Shown piece by piece: positions 9,626 through 18,948 of a DNA stretch of 47,861 nucleotides. Numbering within the stretch: position 1 is the stretch's first letter; every line of letters begins with the position of its first letter. The DNA comes from Aminobacter sp. AP02 (GTDB lineage Bacteria > Pseudomonadota > Alphaproteobacteria > Rhizobiales > Rhizobiaceae). The position numbers and the translations under genes were made by a program. Location of the stretch: NCBI RefSeq assembly GCF_003148805.1, contig NZ_QGGX01000027.1, positions 1-47,861 on the forward strand, written 5' to 3'. The notes beneath the pieces were generated by a model, which was given only the letters and a program-made list of their open reading frames with translations, did not search any database and was not told the origin of the DNA.

Positions 9626-10246
9626 ATGAATGAGAAGAGCGATCTGGGCAGGTACCAGAGCATGCGCCGGCTCGTGCTGGCCGTCATGATCATCGTCATG
9701 TTTGCCGCGCTTTTGTTCGGGCAATCGACCTTTCCGCCTGATACCACCGTTCACGAGATTGTCGAGATGGCCGGCATCCTGATGATCTTTCTCGGCATTG
9801 TCGGCCGCTTGTGGTGCACGCTCTATATCGGGGGGCGCAAGTCGGGCGAGATCGTCACCGGCGGGCCATACTCGATTACCCGCAACCCTCTCTATGTCTT
9901 TTCGACATTGGCCGCCGCCGGCGTCGGCGCGCAAATGGGCTCGATCGTTGCGACCTTCGGTTTTGCCGCACTCTGCGCCCTGTCCTTCCACTTCGTCATC
10001 CTGCGAGAGGAAAAGCACCTGTCGTCGCTGCTTGGGCCGGAATATCAGGCCTATGTCGCGCGGGTGCCGCGGTTCTTCCCGAACGTCTCGCTCTATCAGG
10101 AGGGCAACACCGGTAGCTTCAACCCGCGCATCCTGCTGACGACCCTGCTTGACGGCCTGGTTTTCCTGGTGGCACTTCCGGTGTTCGAGCTGATCGATCA
10201 TGCCCAGGTGACGGGCGCCCTGCCGGTGTTGTTCCGCATCCCCTGA
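9626..10246 (+). CDS. Isoprenylcysteine carboxyl methyltransferase (ICMT/PEMT) family protein
   Basis: A 206-residue integral membrane protein with about five hydrophobic segments. It carries the family core GGPYSITRNPLYVF and the Glu-rich segment LREEKHLSSLLG followed by YQAYVARVPRFFP, which bind S-adenosylmethionine and the lipid-like substrate in ICMT/PEMT enzymes. Bacteria do not usually prenylate CAAX proteins, so the substrate is unknown. The ATG at 9626 is preferred over an open upstream start at 9569. It stands between infC and rpmI, a position where many bacteria have no gene. Confidence 0.85.
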   Translation: MNEKSDLGRYQSMRRLVLAVMIIVMFAALLFGQSTFPPDTTVHEIVEMAGILMIFLGIVGRLWCTLYIGGRKSGEIVTGGPYSITRNPLYVFSTLAAAGVGAQMGSIVATFGFAALCALSFHFVILREEKHLSSLLGPEYQAYVARVPRFFPNVSLYQEGNTGSFNPRILLTTLLDGLVFLVALPVFELIDHAQVTGALPVLFRIP

Positions 10247-10284
10247 CGGGCCGAAATTCGTTGCAATTGCCGCAGTTGCGGGTG

Positions 10285-10313
10285 TTGCGCATTGTCACGC
10301 TTGCGCGTATATA
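10285..10313 (+). promoter_or_regulatory. Candidate promoter of rpmI-rplT
   Basis: TTGCGC at 10285-10290 and TATATA at 10308-10313 are exactly 17 bases apart, a good match to the rhizobial housekeeping promoter. Transcription would start near 10320, giving a leader of about 135 nt ahead of rpmI. Confidence 0.55.
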
Positions 10314-10325
10314 GCCGCGTCCAAG

Positions 10326-10355
10326 AACCGCCCGGCAGGGCATGCCGTGGCGGTT
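10326..10355 (+). promoter_or_regulatory. Leader hairpin ahead of rpmI
   Basis: AACCGCC-CGGCA pairs with TGCCG-T-GGCGGTT: 12 base pairs with one bulged T and a five-base loop. It sits at the start of the predicted rpmI leader. In E. coli and Bacillus this operon is repressed by L20 binding to the leader RNA; whether this hairpin has that role is not shown by the sequence. Confidence 0.45.
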
Positions 10356-10454
10356 TCATTTGCTTTTCGGGCTTTGGTCGGCCTGAAAACAACAACATGA
10401 AGGGTTTCAGGGCGCCTTTGGGTGTCGGGAAATTCCGAAGAACGGAGTAGCAAA

Positions 10455-10658
10455 ATGCCCAAGATGAAGACCAAATCGGCTGCCAAGAAGCGGTTCAAGA
10501 TCACCGCGACCGGCAAGGTCCTGGCGGCTGCCGCTGGCAAGCGCCATGGCATGATCAAGCGTTCCAACAAGTTCATTCGCGATGCCCGTGGCACGATGGT
10601 TCTGGCTGAACCGGACGGCAAGAAGGTCATCAAGAATTTTCTGCCGAACGGCCTCTGA
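10455..10658 (+). CDS. rpmI: 50S ribosomal protein L35
   Basis: A 67-residue, very basic ribosomal protein ([20 protein letters not shown]), complete and of normal length. The frame is open a little upstream, but the ATG at 10455 with GGAG at 10444-10447 gives the conserved N-terminus. It is followed 36 bp later by rplT, with which it forms the usual operon. Regulation by L20 acting on the leader is the known mode in other bacteria. Confidence 0.98.
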   Translation: MPKMKTKSAAKKRFKITATGKVLAAAAGKRHGMIKRSNKFIRDARGTMVLAEPDGKKVIKNFLPNGL

Positions 10659-10694
10659 GCCCCGGCCTGGACAGCGTTTTAAGGAGATCATGAC

Positions 10695-11096
10695 ATGGCA
10701 CGTGTAAAGAGGGGCGTAACTGCCCACGCCAAGCACAAGAAGGTTCTCGAGCAGGCCAAGGGTTTCTACGGCCGCCGCAAGAACACCATCCGCATTGCCA
10801 AGCAGGCGGTTGAGAAGTCGAAGCAGTACGCTTACCGCGACCGCAAGAACCGCAAGCGCAATTTCCGCGCCCTGTGGGTCCAGCGTATCAACGCAGCGGT
10901 CCGCGAGCACGGCCTGACATATGGCCGCTTCATCGACGGCCTGAACAAGGCCAACATCGAGATCGATCGCAAGATCCTCTCCGACATGGCCATCCACGAG
11001 CCGCAGGCATTCGCCGTGCTCGTTGCCAAGGCCAAGGTTGCTCTTGAGTACCTCAAGAACACCACCCCGAATGCTTTTGAAAGCGCTGTTGCTTAA
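10695..11096 (+). CDS. rplT: 50S ribosomal protein L20
   Basis: A 133-residue basic 23S-rRNA-binding assembly protein. It starts [20 protein letters not shown] and includes [10 protein letters not shown], typical of the family. A strong AAGGAG lies upstream of the ATG. The alphaproteobacterial L20 is a little longer than that of E. coli, as here. Its stop codon (11094-11096) directly abuts the left arm of an antiterminator-like fold in front of pheS, so the end of its translation may affect read-through. Confidence 0.98.
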   Translation: MARVKRGVTAHAKHKKVLEQAKGFYGRRKNTIRIAKQAVEKSKQYAYRDRKNRKRNFRALWVQRINAAVREHGLTYGRFIDGLNKANIEIDRKILSDMAIHEPQAFAVLVAKAKVALEYLKNTTPNAFESAVA

Positions 11097-11145
11097 CCAG
11101 CGCCTTCCCAAGCATAACTGACTTGATTTGGGAAACCCGCGCTGG
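11097..11145 (+). promoter_or_regulatory. Candidate antiterminator fold between rplT and pheS
   Basis: CCAGCGC (11097-11103) is the exact complement of GCGCTGG (11139-11145), and inside it TTCCCAA (11105-11111) pairs with TTGGGAA (11128-11134). The right half uses bases that also form the left arm of the downstream terminator, so the two folds exclude each other. Confidence 0.45.
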
Positions 11146-11168
11146 CACGGCTAGCGCGGGTTTTTCTT
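11133..11168 (+). terminator. Intrinsic terminator / attenuator ahead of pheS
   Basis: AAACCCGCGCT (11133-11143) pairs perfectly with AGCGCGGGTTT (11153-11163) around a nine-base loop and is followed by a T-rich tract. It lies 37 bp after rplT and 42 bp before pheS. It can serve as the rplT terminator, as a pheS attenuator, or both. Confidence 0.8.
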
Positions 11169-11209
11169 TGCAGCAACGAAGGGCCGCTGGGCCGCAACGG
11201 AACTGGACC

Positions 11210-12295
11210 ATGAGCGATCTTGAAACTCTCGAACAATCGCTGCTGAGCGATATCGCCTCCGCCGCCGACGAGCAGGCGATCGAAGCGGTGCGCGTCGCAG
11301 CCCTCGGCAAGAAGGGCTCGGTCTCGGAGATGCTGAAGACCCTGGGTGGCATGAGCGCCGAAGAGCGCCAGACCAAGGGCCCGGCCATCAACGGCCTGAA
11401 GAACCGCGTCACCGATGCGCTGTCGGCCCGCAAGAGCGAGCTGCGCGACGTCGCCATCACCGCACGCCTCGTCGCCGAAAAGGTCGACGTCACCTTGCCG
11501 GTGCGCCAGTCGCCAGCCGAGCGCGGCCGCATCCACCCGATCAGCCAGGTCATCGACGAGATCGCCGCGATCTTCGGCGACCTCGGCTTCTCGATCGCCG
11601 AAGGTCCCGACGTCGAGACCGACCACTACAATTTCACCGCGCTGAACTTCCCCGAAGGGCATCCGGCGCGCGAGATGCACGACACCTTCTTCTTCCCGCC
11701 GGACGCGAATGGCGAGCGCAAGCTTTTGCGCACCCACACCTCGCCGGTGCAGATCCGCACCATGGAGACGCAGAAGCCGCCGATCCGCATCGTCATTCCA
11801 GGCAAGACCTATCGCCAGGATTCGGATGCCACGCACTCGCCCATGTTCCACCAGGTTGAGGGCCTGGTCATCGACAAGACCGCCAACATCGCCAACATGA
11901 AGTGGGTGCTGGAGGAGTTCTGCAAGGCGTTCTTCGAGGTGCCCTCGGTCAAGATGCGCTTCCGCCCGTCCTTCTTCCCGTTCACCGAGCCGAGCCTCGA
12001 GGTCGACATCCAGTGCGACCGCTCGCGTCCCGGCGAAGTGCGCTTCGGCGAAGGCAATGACTGGATGGAGATCCTCGGCTGCGGCATGGTCCACCCGAAC
12101 GTGCTGCGCCATGGCGGGCTCGATCCGGACGAATACCAGGGCTTTGCCTGGGGCATGGGCATCGACCGCATCGCCATGCTGAAATATGGCATGCCTGACC
12201 TGCGCGCCTTCTTCGACGCCGACGTCCGCTGGCTGCAGCACTACGGCTTCCGCCCGCTCGACATGCCGACCCTGTTCGGTGGCCTGAGCGCATGA
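11210..12295 (+). CDS. pheS: Phenylalanine--tRNA ligase alpha subunit
   Basis: A 361-residue class II aminoacyl-tRNA synthetase subunit that carries the catalytic core of the alpha2-beta2 PheRS. An N-terminal helical tRNA-binding region is followed by the catalytic domain, with the motif 3 segment [10 protein letters not shown] near the end. The ATG at 11210 ([12 protein letters not shown]) is preferred; the frame is open further up, but only through the terminator hairpin. Its stop overlaps the start of the ASCH-domain gene by ATGA, so the ASCH gene and pheT are translationally coupled to it. Confidence 0.97.
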   Translation: MSDLETLEQSLLSDIASAADEQAIEAVRVAALGKKGSVSEMLKTLGGMSAEERQTKGPAINGLKNRVTDALSARKSELRDVAITARLVAEKVDVTLPVRQSPAERGRIHPISQVIDEIAAIFGDLGFSIAEGPDVETDHYNFTALNFPEGHPAREMHDTFFFPPDANGERKLLRTHTSPVQIRTMETQKPPIRIVIPGKTYRQDSDATHSPMFHQVEGLVIDKTANIANMKWVLEEFCKAFFEVPSVKMRFRPSFFPFTEPSLEVDIQCDRSRPGEVRFGEGNDWMEILGCGMVHPNVLRHGGLDPDEYQGFAWGMGIDRIAMLKYGMPDLRAFFDADVRWLQHYGFRPLDMPTLFGGLSA

Positions 12296-12723
12296 CCCTG
12301 GCGGCCGACCGATATGCCGGCGCAGTGACCTTCGCCTTCGGCGACACCCCGGAGCTTGCGGACGAGCTTCTGGCGCTGGTGCTGTCCGGCAGGAAGACCG
12401 CGACCTGCGGCGCCTTGCGCGACTATGGCGGCGCCGAGCCGGTGCCCGAGGTCGGCCGTAGGGATGTCGTGCTCGACGGGGCTGGCCGCCGCGCCGCGGT
12501 CATCGAAACCGTCGAGGCGATCCAGCGTCGCTTCGATGAGGTCGATGCCGAGTTCGCCGCTGCTGAAGGCGAGGGCGACCTGTCCTATGAATATTGGCGC
12601 GAGGCACACGAGTCCTATTTCGCCCGCAATGGCGGCTTCTCGCCTGACATGATTTTGGTTTGTGAGCGGTTCCGCGTGGTGGAAGTGCTCGACCGCAACG
12701 ACACGAAACGAGTGAACCCATGA
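12292..12723 (+). CDS. ASCH domain-containing protein
   Basis: A 143-residue protein of the ASCH superfamily, a PUA-like beta-barrel fold. The early [10 protein letters not shown] segment matches the family GxKxxT signature; the C-terminal half has the usual acidic stretch ([19 protein letters not shown]). ASCH proteins are thought to bind RNA, and the YqfB group hydrolyses N4-acetylcytidine. The gene overlaps pheS by four bases at its start and pheT by four at its end, so it is produced in step with PheRS. A link to tRNA or translation is inferred from this position; the activity is unknown. Confidence 0.85.
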   Translation: MTLAADRYAGAVTFAFGDTPELADELLALVLSGRKTATCGALRDYGGAEPVPEVGRRDVVLDGAGRRAAVIETVEAIQRRFDEVDAEFAAAEGEGDLSYEYWREAHESYFARNGGFSPDMILVCERFRVVEVLDRNDTKRVNP

Positions 12724-15125
12724 AATTCACCCTCTCCTGGCTCAAGGACCATCTCGACACCGACGCTTCGCTTGAACAGATCGTCGAGCGGCTGACCTCG
12801 ATCGGCCTCGAAGTCGAATCCGTCGACGACAAGGCAAGCCTAAAACCCTTCGTCATCGCCAAGGTACTGACGGCAAGCAGGCATCCCGACGCTGACAAGC
12901 TGCAGGTACTGACGGTCGACACCGGCGACGGCACGCCTGTGCAGGTCGTCTGCGGCGCCCCCAACGCGCGTGCGGGCCTCATCGGCGCTTTCGCCGCCCC
13001 CGGCGCCTATGTGCCTGGCATCGACGTCACGCTGTCGGTCGGCAAGATTCGCGGCGTCGAAAGCCACGGCATGATGTGCTCCGAGCGCGAACTGCAGCTG
13101 TCGGACGAGCACAACGGCATCATCGACCTGCCGGCCGATGCGCCTGTGGGCACGTCCTTCGCCGCATACGCCCATCTCGACGATCCCATGATCGAGATCA
13201 ATTTGACGCCGAACCGTCCCGACGCCACCAGCGTCTATGGCATCGCGCGCGATCTCGCCGCGTCCGGCCTCGGCACGCTCAAGGACGGCGCGGTTGCGCC
13301 GATCAATGGGGAAGGCGACTGCCCGGTCAAGGTGACCATCGAGGCCCCCGAGCTCTGCCCCGGTTTCGCGCTCAGGCTCGTTCGCGGCGTCAAGAACGGC
13401 CCCTCGCCCAAGTGGATGCAGCAGCGCCTGATTGCTATTGGCCTGCGCCCCATCAATGCGCTGGTCGACATCACCAACTATGTCACCTTTGATCGCGGCC
13501 GGCCGCTGCACGTCTTCGACGCCAAGAAAGTGGCTGGCAACCTCGTTGTCCGCCGTGGCCGTGAGGGTGACAAGGTGCTGGCGCTCGATGGCCGCGAATA
13601 CGCGCTGACGCCCGAGATGTGCGTCATATCAGATGACAACGGCGTCGAATCCATCGCCGGCGTCATGGGCGGCGAGCATTCGGGCTGCGACGAGAACACG
13701 ACCGACGTGCTGATCGAGTCCGCGCTGTGGGCACCGCTCAACGTCGCCCGCACCGGTCGCACGCTCGGCATCATCACCGATGCGCGCTATCGCTTCGAGC
13801 GCGGCGTCGACCCCGAATTCATGGTTCCCGGCGTCGAGCTGGCGACCAAGCTGGTGCTGGAGCTCTGCGGCGGCCAGCCGACGAACACCGATGTCGTTGG
13901 CTATGCCGGCCATGAGCCGAAGGTCGTCTCCTTCCCGCTCTCAGAGGTCAAGCGCCTGACCGGCATCGAGGTCGAAAAGGCCGAGAGCCTGGATATCCTC
14001 ACTCGCCTTGGCTTCGGTATTACGGGCAATGGCGACGTCGTCGACGTCTCCGTGCCGTCCTGGCGTCCCGATGTCGACGGGAAGGCCGATCTGGTCGAAG
14101 AGGTCATGCGCATCCACGGCGTCGACAACATCGCGCCGCAGCCGCTCGGCGCGCATGACGCAGTCAATGGCAAGATCCTGACCACGCTGCAGATCCGCAC
14201 CCGCTCGGCGCGGCGCGCGCTGGCCGTGCGCGGCATGATGGAGGCCGTTACCTGGTCGTTCATCCCGGCAAAGCACGCCGAGCTGTTCGGTGGCGGTCAG
14301 CCTGAGCTGAAGCTGTCGAACCCGATCGCAGCCGACATGTCCGACATGCGGCCATCGCTTTTGCCCGGCCTGATCGCTGCTGCCCAGCGCAACGCCGACC
14401 GAGGCCTCAGCGATGTGGCCTTGTTCGAGGTCTCGGGCATCTATGAGAGCGACACGGCAGACGGCCAGCGCCGCGTTGCATCTGGTGTCCGCCGTGGCAC
14501 CGCCAAGCTCGAAGGCTCGGGCCGTCACTGGGCCGGCAATGCTGGCAATGTCGGCGTGTTCGACGCCAAGGCCGATGCGATCGCCGCACTCGAAGCCTCC
14601 GGCGCTCCCGTCGACCGACTGCAGATCGAAACCGGCGCGCCTGGCTGGTATCACCCCGGCCGTTCCGGTGTGATCAAGCTCGGCCCCAAGGTCGTGCTCG
14701 GTACCTTTGGCGAGTTCCATCCAAGGACGCTCGAAGGCCTCGACGTTTCGGGCCCGCTCTGCGGCTTCGAGGTCTATGTAGATGCGGTCCCCGAGCCCAA
14801 GGCCAAGCCGACCAAGACCAAGCCGAAGCTCGAACTGTCAGCCTTCCAGGCGGTCAAGCGCGACTTCGCCTTCGTCGTCGACAAGTCAGTCGAGGCCGGC
14901 ACGCTGACGCGCGCGGCGCTCGCCGCCGACAAGAAGCTGATCACGGCTGTTTCGGTGTTCGATATCTTCGAGGGCGCGTCGCTTGGCGAAGGCAAGAAGT
15001 CGATCGCCATCGAGGTCTCGATCCAGCCGCAGGAAAAGACGCTTGCCGACCAGGATTTCGAGGCACTGGCCGCCCGGATCGTAGAGAACGTCAAGAAACA
15101 GACCGGCGGCGCCCTCAGAAGCTGA
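12720..15125 (+). CDS. pheT: Phenylalanine--tRNA ligase beta subunit
   Basis: An 801-residue PheRS beta subunit. From the N-terminus it shows the EMAP-like tRNA-binding domain ([20 protein letters not shown]), the B3/B4 editing domain that hydrolyses mischarged Tyr-tRNA, the B5 domain, the catalytic-like core and a C-terminal anticodon-binding FDX-ACB domain ([16 protein letters not shown]). Length is normal. The ATG at 12720 overlaps the stop of the ASCH gene. There is no space for a terminator before the next gene starts 17 bp later; a hairpin inside that gene may serve. Confidence 0.97.
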   Translation: MKFTLSWLKDHLDTDASLEQIVERLTSIGLEVESVDDKASLKPFVIAKVLTASRHPDADKLQVLTVDTGDGTPVQVVCGAPNARAGLIGAFAAPGAYVPGIDVTLSVGKIRGVESHGMMCSERELQLSDEHNGIIDLPADAPVGTSFAAYAHLDDPMIEINLTPNRPDATSVYGIARDLAASGLGTLKDGAVAPINGEGDCPVKVTIEAPELCPGFALRLVRGVKNGPSPKWMQQRLIAIGLRPINALVDITNYVTFDRGRPLHVFDAKKVAGNLVVRRGREGDKVLALDGREYALTPEMCVISDDNGVESIAGVMGGEHSGCDENTTDVLIESALWAPLNVARTGRTLGIITDARYRFERGVDPEFMVPGVELATKLVLELCGGQPTNTDVVGYAGHEPKVVSFPLSEVKRLTGIEVEKAESLDILTRLGFGITGNGDVVDVSVPSWRPDVDGKADLVEEVMRIHGVDNIAPQPLGAHDAVNGKILTTLQIRTRSARRALAVRGMMEAVTWSFIPAKHAELFGGGQPELKLSNPIAADMSDMRPSLLPGLIAAAQRNADRGLSDVALFEVSGIYESDTADGQRRVASGVRRGTAKLEGSGRHWAGNAGNVGVFDAKADAIAALEASGAPVDRLQIETGAPGWYHPGRSGVIKLGPKVVLGTFGEFHPRTLEGLDVSGPLCGFEVYVDAVPEPKAKPTKTKPKLELSAFQAVKRDFAFVVDKSVEAGTLTRAALAADKKLITAVSVFDIFEGASLGEGKKSIAIEVSIQPQEKTLADQDFEALAARIVENVKKQTGGALRS

Positions 15126-15141
15126 TTTCTGCGAGGCGGCG

Positions 15142-15744
15142 ATGGACCACCTTCGTTATGCAGGCCTGCCGTTCGAGGAGCAACGGCAGGCCTTTTTTGA
15201 CATCCTTCTGGCCGATCCGCTGGTGCGGGCGGCGCTCGAGGGAGCAACAAGGCTGGCCTTGCCGCAATGGATGATCGTTTCGGGCGTGCTCTACAACAGC
15301 ATCTGGAACCACCTCACCAGCCGGCCCACGGGCTACGGCATCAAGGATGTCGACCTGTTTTATTTCGACGGATCGGACCTCTCCTGGGAGGCCGAGGACG
15401 TTGCCATCCGGCGCGGCGCCGGCATTTTCAAAGATCTGCCGCTGCCAGTCGAAATCCGCAACCAGGCGCGTGTCCATCTCTGGTTCGAGCAGCATTTCGG
15501 TTCGCCCCGCCCCCCGCTTGCCTCGACGGCCGAATCCCTTGAGCATTTTGCATCGCGCACCCATTCGGTCGGCCTGCGCTTGAGTGACGACAGCGTTTTG
15601 GAGCTTTGCGCTCCGTTTGGCCTCGATGATATCTTTTCGTTCCGCGTGCTGCCGAACCGACGCCACGACAATCGCGCCACGCACGAATCCAAGGGTCGGC
15701 GCATAAGACAGCTGTGGCCCGAGGTTTCGGTCGCGGAGTGGTGA
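15142..15744 (+). CDS. Nucleotidyltransferase family protein (DUF925 / NTP_transf_6)
   Basis: A 200-residue protein of the DUF925 nucleotidyltransferase-like family. The fold core IVSGVLYNSIWNHL and the acidic pair in KDVDLFYFDGSDLSW (a DxD-type metal site) are present, as is the C-terminal FRVLPNRRHDNR. The substrate is unknown. The start has GAGGCGG eight or so bases upstream. Codons 7-19 contain a perfect 12-bp hairpin followed by a T-run, which would act as a terminator for incoming transcripts from pheT. Its own expression may therefore depend on read-through or on translation across the hairpin. Confidence 0.87.
   Translation: MDHLRYAGLPFEEQRQAFFDILLADPLVRAALEGATRLALPQWMIVSGVLYNSIWNHLTSRPTGYGIKDVDLFYFDGSDLSWEAEDVAIRRGAGIFKDLPLPVEIRNQARVHLWFEQHFGSPRPPLASTAESLEHFASRTHSVGLRLSDDSVLELCAPFGLDDIFSFRVLPNRRHDNRATHESKGRRIRQLWPEVSVAEW
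15162..15198 (+). terminator. Perfect terminator hairpin inside a coding region
   Basis: AGGCCTGCCGTT (15162-15173) pairs without mismatch with AACGGCAGGCCT (15182-15193) around an eight-base loop, and TTTTT follows. It lies 37 bp after the pheT stop but inside codons 7-19 of the DUF925 gene. Confidence 0.75.
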
Positions 15745-15820
15745 GCATTCGCAAAGGAGATACTGTCACCGCACCGGATGAATCACGCCTAGAATTCGTT
15801 GTGCATTGGAGATGTCTTCC

Positions 15821-16399
15821 ATGCTGCGCAACACGACCACGCGTTACGGCTGGGCCGCGATCGTCCTTCATTGGCTGATCGGGCTGATCTTTATCGGCCA
15901 GTTCGTGCTCGGCTGGGCCATGGTCCGAATCGCCAGCCAGCGCACCTCTTTCGAGTTGATCCAGCTGCATAAATCCTTCGGCTTCCTGCTGCTCGGGTTG
16001 GTTCTCATCCGCATCGGCTGGCGGCTTGGCAATGCCAGCCCTGGATTGCCCGAAGAGGTCGGAGCGATGGAGCGCCGGGCGGCCCCGTCGGTGCATCTGG
16101 CCCTCTATGCGGCGCAGCTTGTGGTCCCGCTGTCGGGTTGGGCGCTGGTTTCGGTATCGGTGCTGGAGATCCCGTCCATGCCCTTCAACCTGTTCGTCAT
16201 GCCCAATTTGCCGCTTGGCGTTTCCGAACAGGCCGAGAATTTCTGGATCTTCAGCCACAAATGGCTGGCCTACGCCGCCATTGCCCTGGTTGTGCTGCAC
16301 ATTTTGGCGGCCTTTCGCCACCATTTCTGGCTGCGCGATGTGGTTCTGGTCAGGATGATTTCGCCCTTTGTCGCAAACCGCGCAGGAAAGCCGGAATAG
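15821..16399 (+). CDS. Cytochrome b561 family protein
   Basis: A 192-residue inner-membrane di-heme b-type cytochrome with four hydrophobic helices. Histidines that could ligate heme lie in VLHWLIG, IQLHKSFGF, the HLALYAAQL helix and FSHKWLAY with VVLHILAAFRHH. Members of this family pass electrons, in some cases reducing oxygen species or serving YceI-type partners. Of several in-frame starts, the ATG at 15821 is best placed behind a GGAG at 15808-15811. It is followed by a yceI-family gene, a pairing widely seen in proteobacteria. Confidence 0.9.
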   Translation: MLRNTTTRYGWAAIVLHWLIGLIFIGQFVLGWAMVRIASQRTSFELIQLHKSFGFLLLGLVLIRIGWRLGNASPGLPEEVGAMERRAAPSVHLALYAAQLVVPLSGWALVSVSVLEIPSMPFNLFVMPNLPLGVSEQAENFWIFSHKWLAYAAIALVVLHILAAFRHHFWLRDVVLVRMISPFVANRAGKPE

Positions 16400-16465
16400 C
16401 TGCCGCCGCCGATTCGTTGTTTCCGTGCGTGGCCAGCGAGCCGCGCCATCAGGGAGTACGATGAG

Positions 16466-17044
16466 ATGTCTTTGCGTGTTCTTGGCGTTACAAGCTTCCT
16501 AGCCCTTGGTCTGATCGGCGGTACCGCCTCGGCGGTGGCGCTTTCGGAGGCTGCCGGGCGATATGCCATCTCGGCCAATGGCTCGAGCATTCGCTTTGTC
16601 ATCGGCAAGGCCGGTGGCGGCGGGCTGAACGGTGCTTTTGGCCGCTTCTCGGGCAGCATCAGCATTGACGGCGGCGATATTGGCCGTTCGAAGGTCGACA
16701 TCACCATCTATCCCGATAGCGTCGGTACCGGCCAAGGCCGCGTCGACGCGTTCCTGAAGTCGGATGCAGTCTTCGACGCCGCAAATTCGCGCCAGATCAC
16801 CTTCCGCTCGACCTCGGTACAGCGCACCGGCGACAATTCGGCTGTTGTCACGGGGCAATTGACCGCGCGCGGCCGCACTTCCACCGAAAAGTTTCAGGCA
16901 GAGCTGCACGGCCTGAAGAACGGGCAACTTCGCTTTCACGTCAGCGGCAAGGTGCTGCGCTCGCGTTACGGCATGGATGTGGGTACACCGATCTATTCCA
17001 ACATCGTCGATTTCGAGATGAATTTCGCCGCCCGGCGTGCCTGA
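16466..17044 (+). CDS. YceI family periplasmic protein
   Basis: A 192-residue protein with a signal peptide (about residues 1-23, cut near TASA) followed by the YceI lipocalin-like barrel, which binds isoprenoid or other lipid-like ligands in characterised members. The conserved core is visible from AISANGSSIRFVIGK to SRYGMDVGTPIYSN. It lies 66 bp downstream of the cytochrome b561 gene, and the two probably share a transcript. A second ATG at 16461 is out of frame. The ligand and the physiological role are unknown. Confidence 0.92.
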   Translation: MSLRVLGVTSFLALGLIGGTASAVALSEAAGRYAISANGSSIRFVIGKAGGGGLNGAFGRFSGSISIDGGDIGRSKVDITIYPDSVGTGQGRVDAFLKSDAVFDAANSRQITFRSTSVQRTGDNSAVVTGQLTARGRTSTEKFQAELHGLKNGQLRFHVSGKVLRSRYGMDVGTPIYSNIVDFEMNFAARRA

Positions 17045-17134
17045 GCGTGCCAATCTCCGCTGGCATTTTACGCCCCTTTTGCGCACAGTTCGGGTTGGCG
17101 GCCGCCAGGGCCGAATTTCAGTTCCGGAGGCGAG

Positions 17135-18121
17135 ATGTTTCGTTGGGGCGTACTTTCGACAGCCAAGATCGGCCGTGAGCAGCTGCTGCCGGCGATCGCC
17201 GATTCCGACAATGGCGTGGTTGCGGCCATCGCCAGTCGCGACGTTGCCAAGGCCAAGGCGCTGGCCGACCGTTTCGGTGCGCGCCACGCCTTCGGTTCCT
17301 ATGACGAGTTGCTCGCGTCAGATGCGGTCGACGGGGTCTATATCCCGCTGCCGACCTCGCAGCATCTCGAATGGGCGGCCAAGGCGGCCGAAGCCGGCAA
17401 GCACGTGCTGGTCGAAAAGCCGCTGGCGCTCAAGGCGGACGACATCGCCCCGCTGATCGCCATCCGCGACCGCAAGAAAGTCGTCGTCTCCGAAGCCTTC
17501 ATGGTCACCTACCACCCTCAATGGCTCAAGGTACGCGATCTGATCGCGTCGGGCGCCATCGGCAAGCTCAAGCATGTCCAGGGTGCGTTTTCCTACTACA
17601 ACGTCGATCCCAACAACATGCGCAACCAGCTTGATCTCGGCGGCGGCGCCCTGCCCGACATTGGTGTATATCCGACTGTGACGACACGGTTTTCGACAGG
17701 CAAGGAGCCGGTGCGGGTGCAGGCAAGCATCGAGCGCGACAAGAAATTCGGCACCGATATCTATTCCAGCGTTCGCGCCGATTTCGGTGACTTCGAGCTG
17801 TCCTTCTACCTCTCGACGCAACTCGCCAACCGCCAACTGATGGTCTTCCACGGCGACAAGGGTTTCATCGAAATCCACTCGCCGTTCAATGCCGGGCTCT
17901 ACGACCATCATCGCGTCGAGCTGCACAATGCCGGCCACAACGAGGCGACGGTGTTCCGCTTCCCCGGCGCGCAGCAGTACCGGCTCGAAGTCGAAACCTT
18001 TGTCCGCGCGGCACAAGGCGGCAAGGAGCATGTGTTTTCACTCGAGGAGTCGGTGCTCAACCAGAAGGTCATCGACGCCATCTTCCGCGCCGGCGAACAT
18101 GACGGCTGGGAGAAGGTCTAA
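17135..18121 (+). CDS. Gfo/Idh/MocA family oxidoreductase
   Basis: A 328-residue NAD(P)-dependent sugar- or cyclitol-type dehydrogenase. The N-terminal Rossmann fold begins [15 protein letters not shown], the conserved [10 protein letters not shown] strand carries the EKP motif, and the C-terminal alpha/beta domain includes [15 protein letters not shown]. The start has GGAGG just upstream. No pathway genes are adjacent, so the substrate cannot be named; homologues include glucose-fructose oxidoreductases and dihydrodiol dehydrogenases. Confidence 0.93.
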   Translation: MFRWGVLSTAKIGREQLLPAIADSDNGVVAAIASRDVAKAKALADRFGARHAFGSYDELLASDAVDGVYIPLPTSQHLEWAAKAAEAGKHVLVEKPLALKADDIAPLIAIRDRKKVVVSEAFMVTYHPQWLKVRDLIASGAIGKLKHVQGAFSYYNVDPNNMRNQLDLGGGALPDIGVYPTVTTRFSTGKEPVRVQASIERDKKFGTDIYSSVRADFGDFELSFYLSTQLANRQLMVFHGDKGFIEIHSPFNAGLYDHHRVELHNAGHNEATVFRFPGAQQYRLEVETFVRAAQGGKEHVFSLEESVLNQKVIDAIFRAGEHDGWEKV

Positions 18122-18197
18122 GCTTCATTGCGGTGGGCGATCGTGGAGCGTCATGTTAGGGAGCCTGCGATAACGTCCCGCGCAGAAGGCCACGCCG

Positions 18198-18893
18198 ATG
18201 ATTCCCTGGATCGTACTCGACACCGCTAAGATTCCGGGCGGCGGCGAACTGCGTCTCAAGCAGCGCGGCAGCGAGTTCTCGATCATGCTCGGCTCCAACG
18301 AGCTGATGAACAGTCGCCTCAGCGGCTCCGAGGAGGCGTTGGCGAAGCTCGCCCACGACCGTATCGGCGGCCGTTCGAAGCCGAAGATCCTGATCGGTGG
18401 GCTCGGCATGGGCTTTACACTGCGCGCCGCTCTTGCCCTGTTCGGCAAGGACGCCCGTATCGTCGTTGCCGAACTGCTGCCGGAGGTGGTGGAGTGGGCG
18501 CGCGGACCGATGGCCGAACTGTCCTTTGCCAGTCTCGACGACCCGCGCGTCGAGGTGGTGGTGGGCGATGTCGGTAAGCTTATCCGAGACGGCGCCGGTG
18601 CTTATGACGCCATCCTGCTCGACGTCGACAACGGCCCCGAGGGTCTGTCGCGCGATGCCAATGACAGCCTCTACAACTACACCGGCCTTTACGCCGCCAA
18701 GACCGCGCTGAAGCCGGGCGGTGTGTTGACGGTCTGGTCGCAGGGCCCCGACAAATCGTTCTCGCGGCGCCTGCACGAGAGCGGCTTTGTCACCGGCGAG
18801 GTCAAGGTTCGCGCCAGCACCAAGGGCAGCGGCGCCCGCCACGTCATCTGGGTGGCGGCCAATGGCGGGGCAAAGGGCGCGCGCAAGGCATGA
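18198..18893 (+). CDS. Spermidine synthase-like methyltransferase-fold protein
   Basis: A 231-residue Rossmann-fold protein resembling spermidine synthase. The nucleotide loop GGLGMGFTLRAAL, the acidic VVAELLPEVVEW strand and LLDVDNGPEGL align with the family, but the N-terminal beta-barrel domain is short. The usual catalytic aspartate pair of polyamine synthases is not clearly intact, so true aminopropyltransferase activity is doubtful. It converges on uppP, with 55 bp between the two stop codons. Confidence 0.82.
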   Translation: MIPWIVLDTAKIPGGGELRLKQRGSEFSIMLGSNELMNSRLSGSEEALAKLAHDRIGGRSKPKILIGGLGMGFTLRAALALFGKDARIVVAELLPEVVEWARGPMAELSFASLDDPRVEVVVGDVGKLIRDGAGAYDAILLDVDNGPEGLSRDANDSLYNYTGLYAAKTALKPGGVLTVWSQGPDKSFSRRLHESGFVTGEVKVRASTKGSGARHVIWVAANGGAKGARKA

Positions 18894-18948
18894 ACCCGGA
18901 CTGCGAGATCCGGTCTTGGGATCGCGTCATGCGCCGCCAGCAAACGGG

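Noticed and set aside
18896-18913. Short CCGGA/TCCGG inverted repeat between the spermidine-synthase-like gene and uppP
   Set aside because: The stem is only 5 bp with no T-tract; it is too weak to call a terminator.
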